Below are positions 59,169 through 64,000 of a stretch of DNA of 64,000 bases, piece after piece. Below the pieces are notes generated by a model, which worked only from the letters and a program-made list of their open reading frames with translations, did no database searches and was not told the origin of the DNA. Numbering within the stretch: the stretch's first letter is position 1; each line of letters opens with the position of its first letter. The DNA comes from Dryocosmus kuriphilus (taxonomy: Eukaryota > Arthropoda > Insecta > Hymenoptera > Cynipidae), in NCBI GenBank assembly GCA_038277395.1, contig CM076191.1, forward strand, positions 24,338,983 through 24,402,982, read 5' to 3'. Position numbers and translations under genes: made by a program.

Positions 59169-59349
59169 CAGTACAGAATCTAAATTTTTAAAAAGGGGTG
59201 CAGACTGCCAATCTGCCGCCCTCTAGGCAAAATTTTTCAACAAATGAAATAACTACTAAAACTGATTGCTAGGCCTGGTAGCTGCCGACCGCCTGTCTTT
59301 GCCGCCCGGGACAAGTGCCCCCTTTCGCACCCCTCTAGATTCGTGCCTG
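59169..59349. mobile_element. small hAT MITE, copy 2
   Basis: Same family as 54911-55073 (gcagactgccaatctgccgc, tgaaataactac, ctttgccgcccggg). Ends cagtacagaatct and, on the complement, caggcacgaatct. Flanks atttcaag (59161-59168) and atgtcaag (59350-59357) agree at 7 of 8 positions. Confidence 0.85.
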
Positions 59350-59682
59350 ATGTCAAGATCGGGTTCCATTCAAGCTATAACTTTAATTACAATCAAATGC
59401 ATGAAAAATTGAACATTTTTTTTTTTTATCATATTGGAAAAAAAGATTCCGTTATCGACACAATTACCAACATCTCGAAATTTTTATTGGTTCTCTTCCA
59501 TGCACAATTTAATATTCTATGTATACGAATTAATCCGTTTTACTGTTTTCGATTGGTACACCAATTTGGCATTTTTCCATTTAAAAAATGGTATATATTC
59601 TTTACCGATTGAAGTACGAAATGACGAAACAAGCAGTGCAAATTACTGATTGCAAAAAAGAAACTTTATCTAACTTAAACTC

Positions 59683-59720
59683 CCCCCCCCCCCCTCTTTC
59701 TCTCTCTCTCTCTCTCTCTT
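59683..59720 (+). repeat. C tract plus (TC)n microsatellite
   Basis: A run of about 12 C followed by tctctc dinucleotides. Confidence 0.95.
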
Positions 59721-59939
59721 TTAAAAACATGATTTGTGTTTATTAATTCCTATCTGAAAATATTTAGTTTGTCTCTAATTAAAAGGCATGGTGAATTCGC
59801 ATCCTTCGACACTTTTCTCCTCAGAAAAGTTTGAAAAACATTATTTCACAGTAGAGAAGTAAAGTTTTAAATTGCAAAATAAAATTCAAGCTGTTGTTGA
59901 ATGAAACTGCACGACCATAATTAAATAACAAATTTCCAT

Positions 59940-61500
59940 ACAATATAATGCGCAATGTCGAGCCCGGGGCGGGGGCGGAAGCTCTCAATTACGAAGGAAC
60001 ACGCTCGGGATTTCGTTCAAACGAAACGCGTTCGTTCAATCGAAACACAAACGTTTGTTTTCACGTAACTCGGTTCACTTAACACTGGCAAAGCAATTTA
60101 CTCGAAGCGCCGCGAAGAGCATCAATTAACGCTCGCAGAAAATAATTATTACAGGTCGCTTCGTCGCTGCTCTCCTTTTGGGCCGGACTTCTGTGGTAAC
60201 GACGTGTCTATCTCAATTTAATGGCCATGAGAAATTTTCAAAGATCAATTTCAATAAAATCACTCCGGCCCATTTAAAGAATAATAGAAGCAGAATAAAT
60301 AGAATCATAATATAATGAATAATATAATCCAATTAAAATAAACTTACACTGTTAGAAATATTCTGAGATTTACTATGTTTTTATGTTACAGAAGTAAAAG
60401 AAAATGTTAGGATATTTCTCATACATTTACACTGAAAGAAATAATTGGACGGTACACGCATAATTTTGGTTATTCCAACCATATTGTATTGCTCGCTTAG
60501 CTACAACCATATGAATAGGCTATTTTAAGCATACCGTCATGGCTACTTATTTGTTATAGACCAAGTACATTTATATACGTAAAAGATCCTAAATCGTATG
60601 CCTAAGTTATAAACTTGTATGACTGAATATTTCATATAAGAGTTTGCATTATCCCCGTATACTGTAATGCTAGTATAATACAAGGTTCAACCCTGCACTA
60701 TTAAATGATTCGTTATTAATCAAAGCTCTTTTAGTGAAATTGTGAATAAAAACGTATGTACCATTGGAGGAAATATAAATGCATATAATACAAATCAAGT
60801 CTTTTGAAGCCTTCTATAGAGCCCGAACAGAAAACAATGTTTTATAAGTATAATAATGTAATTTGGGGTTATATTTTCACGTCCACTTGAATTCTTCTAA
60901 AATCAAGAGCTTGTAGCATGTTTCTAGGTGACGCATTTATATTCCCCTTGCAGCGCAAACACGCTATCCTTCAACTTTCACTAAACATAAAACATTTATT
61001 AATGGGGTATTCATCCGTAATTTGTTAATTACCGAAAGTAAAACGAAATTCGTGATTAAACAGTACAAACCTCACAGCTGATTGTGTCATGGGAGTGATA
61101 GTTAAGGGTGTTGGAGAATCGGACTTAGAATTCGTAATAATTTTCTAAAATTCAAAGTTCGACTAAAGACGGCCCTGTCACCATATATTAATTGTCTAAG
61201 ATCTTTAAGAGACAAATAAAGAAAACTCACCCAATATCCGGGGTTTATCGTACTCCTAATGTCAAGCGTAATTGAAGTACTAGCAAAGATCTTTTAACTA
61301 GATGCGGCTAGGGTCAAGAGTGGGGACGTTTTGTAGTGGGGATACTACCGCTTTAGCCCATATCGAGGTGCTGCCCTCTTCATCTTTTCATCGTTTCCAT
61401 GGCAACCGCGTCAAATCGCGTGAATATGTCATCGCTTATTATGAGAGCTGAGCTTTAAACGAGCCAAAAGGCGCAAAAGGCTATCCACATTTGGCTTCTG
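59940..61500. other. comparatively GC-rich, apparently unique DNA
   Basis: Unlike its surroundings this stretch has GC-richer blocks (59955-60215 and 61300-61480) without repeat ends or a coding frame. It is the best candidate in the window for host non-coding or promoter sequence, but no exon is supported. It holds the X-box-like site at 61393-61406. Confidence 0.35.
61393..61406. promoter_or_regulatory. X-box (RFX-binding) like site
   Basis: gtttccatggcaac is a near-palindromic match to the RFX X-box (GTNNCC-AT-GGNAAC), known in promoters of ciliary genes. It lies in the GC-richer unique stretch. No adjacent gene was identified, so function is unproven. Confidence 0.45.
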
Positions 61501-61824
61501 CAAAGTCAAAACATCTTTGGTTTCTGTTATAAAAATAGCGAATATAAGAAATCGGCTGTGAAGAAATTCGAGAATTATTTAATTTTCCAATGTTTTCCAA
61601 AATTTAATATGTCCGAGTATAAATATTTTAATTCTAATTAATAATAATAAATTATTTTTTCGCGACTTTAAAATTTAAATTACGTTTCGCATCAGCTGTT
61701 TAAAAAATTTTTTAATTTCCTATTTCAATGAAACCTAAAAAATAAAAATCCCCTGTTATTGAAGATTTCTCGACGCTAAAAATTAATATTTTAAAGATTG
61801 CAAACGATAATGCAAATGAAAGAT

Positions 61825-62503
61825 TAAAATAATAGAATTACAATTAAAGGAATAAAATAGAATGGAAATTAGTACTGATGTAAGATTTTTTTTTCAATAT
61901 GAACCTTTATTAGACAATGAGTATACATATTTATATATATAGTTTAACATATTACAAAATTTATCATAAATATTTGTACTTGTCTAAGTTATTATTATAT
62001 AAAAAAGAGAGTAACGAGAAATTCTATTTGTGCAAAAATATATGGTCGGTTGCTTCTTAGTTTCAACTGTGGAATTGTAATTAATATAGAAATTGAAGAA
62101 CAATTTAAGTAATTTTGTATTATAATGTTAAACTCTATGGTATTGTAATTGAAAAAATAATTAACTCCACAGTTTACTCAGCTCTCTCACCAGAAGTGTA
62201 AAGTTCCAAATTACATAAATTAAAGATTTAATTTGGAACTTTATATATACTCCATACGGCAAGGTGAGCAACCCGTCGAAAGAGAAACATTTTTTAAGCC
62301 TTTAAAACCACGTGGCTTAAAACTTAACATAAGAAAAAATGCAAAATACTACCAAATTCTAACAGGTAAAACGTCACAAAATCAATCAAAAAAACTGCAT
62401 TTATTCTTACGTTTTTTGCTGAAAAAGTAAAATATATTAGTAAAACTTACAATCTAATTTTTTTTTTCTTTTTTTGTTTTTTTCAAGAACACGATAAATT
62501 AAT

Positions 62504-62553
<50 letters not shown>

Positions 62554-62790
62554 ACACACATATATATAAATTTAAAGCGTAAATTGCATGCATGCAGGTG
62601 TCTAATGCAGGAATTGGTTCAGAGTTTCGAAAGTTCTTAGAGCAATCGGCGATTAATAATTAAATGATTTAATAATGAAATTAAAATTAAAGGAATGAAA
62701 TAAAAGGGATATTAGTACTGATGTAAGATTGTTTTTTTTTTCAATATGAACCTTTATTAGACAATGAGTATACATAATTATATACATTAT
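61825..62790 (+). repeat. direct repeat pair of ~120 bp, 850 bp apart
   Basis: About 61840-61945 and 62685-62790 share attagtactgatgtaagatt and a 34-base exact block beginning caatatgaacctttattaga. The segment between has only low-complexity AT sequence and a chance frame. No LTR hallmarks such as TG...CA ends or primer-binding site were seen. Confidence 0.7.
62508..62560 (+). repeat. (CA)n microsatellite
   Basis: About 25 ca dinucleotides with one interruption, followed by a short tatata run. Confidence 0.97.
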
Positions 62791-62867
62791 TATATTACTC
62801 GATTATTATTAAGTAAATCAGGTAATTAATTAGACATGCATTAATTAATTAGACACTTATTAAGTAA

Positions 62868-64000
62868 TTAGAAATACATTACATTTTTTAATTTGCGCGA
62901 AGATTTGGGATCCTCCATTGAATTGCTTTTTCGCTTGTTGGTCCCTCTCATCCTTTTTTCAGCAGCATTATCATTTCGCTTTTGAATTTCGGCTGCCTTT
63001 GCTTCTCTACTATCAATTGTGCAAACTCGATACAATTTTCCTTTAAACAAGCATCTCATTGCAAAGAGTCGATGTTCGTAGCAAGTGTCAGATTCTACGA
63101 ACCAATCAGGATATACTAAACTGATGTCGCGAATGGCTACTTTTTCGATTGTCTCTCTGACTTTAGCTTGATGACGTACTTGCTTAATGATCCTCTCAAA
63201 CGAAAGCAAATTCCCTGTTACGATCTCGCGAAATTTCACAGAAGGTTTCTTCAAAAGGGTTACTTTATACGAAGATTTACTTTCGTATTCGCGACATTCG
63301 ATGTAAGTATCATCAACATCTCCTGCGTCTTCTGGAGCCTTCAACAGAACTTCAAAACATCGATCACAATTCCATTTGTTGGTTGTTACATGTGCTGCAT
63401 AGCCAGCGAAATAAGAAATCGAGCTACCTTCATAGGTACCGCTATACGCTTGAAAAGGTAAAATTGAATCAACCTTTTCAAATTCGTATAATTGGCTCAC
63501 GAACTCGTCATAATTAACTTGGAAATTCTAATTCTGTGAGTCATGATTTCCGTCATCCTTGTCGTCTTCAATTCTATCTTCATCATCATCCTTACTACGT
63601 AAATCATCTGTATTCTCTTCTATGATGGGGTGTTGGATGCTGGACTGAAAATCAAGGTTTTCAGTTAAAAGAGTGTCTTCACTGAATTTTCCTTCTTCAG
63701 CGTATGCAATCGCACTGGCTGCTGACATTTCATCTTTTTCTAGCTGATTTTTAGCTTCTTCTTGAAGTTCTTCTCTGGTGATCTCTTCATAGCCTACTCT
63801 ATCGTCATTGTTTTCAGTGATATTAGCTCTTCGAGAAGACGCGATGTTGTGTTTCACTGAAAGCATATGACGAATTGTCAATCGAAGCATACGACACGTG
63901 GGATTGGGATTAAAGCCTCCTCTTCCTCGGAATCGCGCAAAGAGCATCATCTCTATTGAATCTGTTGTGCACAGCCTTGTGCACAATTGAAAACTTGGCA
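62868..64000 (-). pseudogene. P-element/THAP-type transposase, C-terminal part
   Basis: A single minus-strand frame enters at the window edge. It reads CTTDSIEMMLFARFRGRGGF and NPNPTCRMLRLTIRHML, the conserved block late in P-element and THAP9-like transposases. An acidic linker (DDLRSKDDDEDRIEDDKDD) follows, then TAG at 63528-63530. The same frame continues with YFAGYAAHVTTNKWNCDRCF, the conserved aYiAGyva...CxxC motif, then REIVTGNLLSFERII and a basic C-terminus (KRMRGTNKRKSNS), ending at 62868. The lone TAG in frame suggests an inactivated copy, unless it is read through or lies in an intron; no splice sites were noted around it. The DNA-binding THAP domain and catalytic core would lie beyond 64000. 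Terminal repeats were not found. Confidence 0.75.

Noticed and set aside
60345..60450. cactgttagaaatatt and acactgaaagaaata, similar to ends of some insect MITEs
   Set aside because: Both are in the same orientation and 75 bp apart, with no inverted partner or target duplication.

Overview
The window is AT-rich, intron-bearing eukaryotic DNA. It has the look of an arthropod (most likely insect) genome, but no host protein-coding gene could be recognised, so the species is not determined. Nearly everything interpretable is transposable-element sequence, mostly old, broken and nested. A 500-N assembly gap lies at 42947-43446.

Layout. 1-220: a palindromic MITE. 802-6529: two TAA-flanked, poly-C-bearing elements (PIF/Harbinger-like target site). 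The first is interrupted by a TTAA/CCC...GGG piggyBac-like MITE, the second by a 2.8 kb hAT-like element with a frameshifted transposase. 6850-13244: an inverted-repeat-bounded element that received a 4.4 kb hAT element (perfect 8-bp target duplication, multi-exon BED-finger transposase with a stop and a frameshift) and a 1.4 kb foldback element with ~143-bp tandem repeats. 14166-24835: a very large foldback structure of about 10.7 kb. Its arms carry several tandem-repeat families and the remains of a transposon-type protein gene. Its core is about 31 copies of a ~155-bp satellite that reverses orientation near 20815. 23444-24331: a TA-flanked MITE inside the right arm.

25-34 kb holds low-complexity DNA, small tandem repeats, a TIR element (29688-30523), a relic of a hAT-type zinc-finger exon (31037-31190) and a 132-nt hairpin (34165-34296). 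35255-40507 is one minus-strand hAT-type transposase gene split by a mariner (36629-37962) and by a long-TIR, Mutator-like insertion (about 38634-40264). The latter itself contains a repeat rich in GCTTCGCG palindromes, with two more copies at 46-48.4 kb. 41081-42935 is a decayed member of an uncharacterised protein family whose conserved acidic motifs resemble a FEN1/XPG-type nuclease and which ends in a Cys-rich tail.

49.0-53.1 kb contains a hAT MITE, an R1-like LINE with ORF1 but no ORF2, and the 3' end of a second LINE (reverse transcriptase FADD box to 3' UTR) interrupted by another hAT-type MITE. 53-62.8 kb is mostly apparently unique AT-rich DNA with two copies of one small hAT MITE (54911-55073, 59169-59349), a divergent inverted repeat, a 220-bp tandem duplication, microsatellites, and a GC-richer stretch near 59.95-61.5 kb containing an RFX X-box-like site. 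62868-64000 is the C-terminal part of a P-element/THAP-type transposase running off the window.

No operon-like or cooperating gene set is present. The relationships between genes are insertional: the nesting gives a relative order of transposition events.
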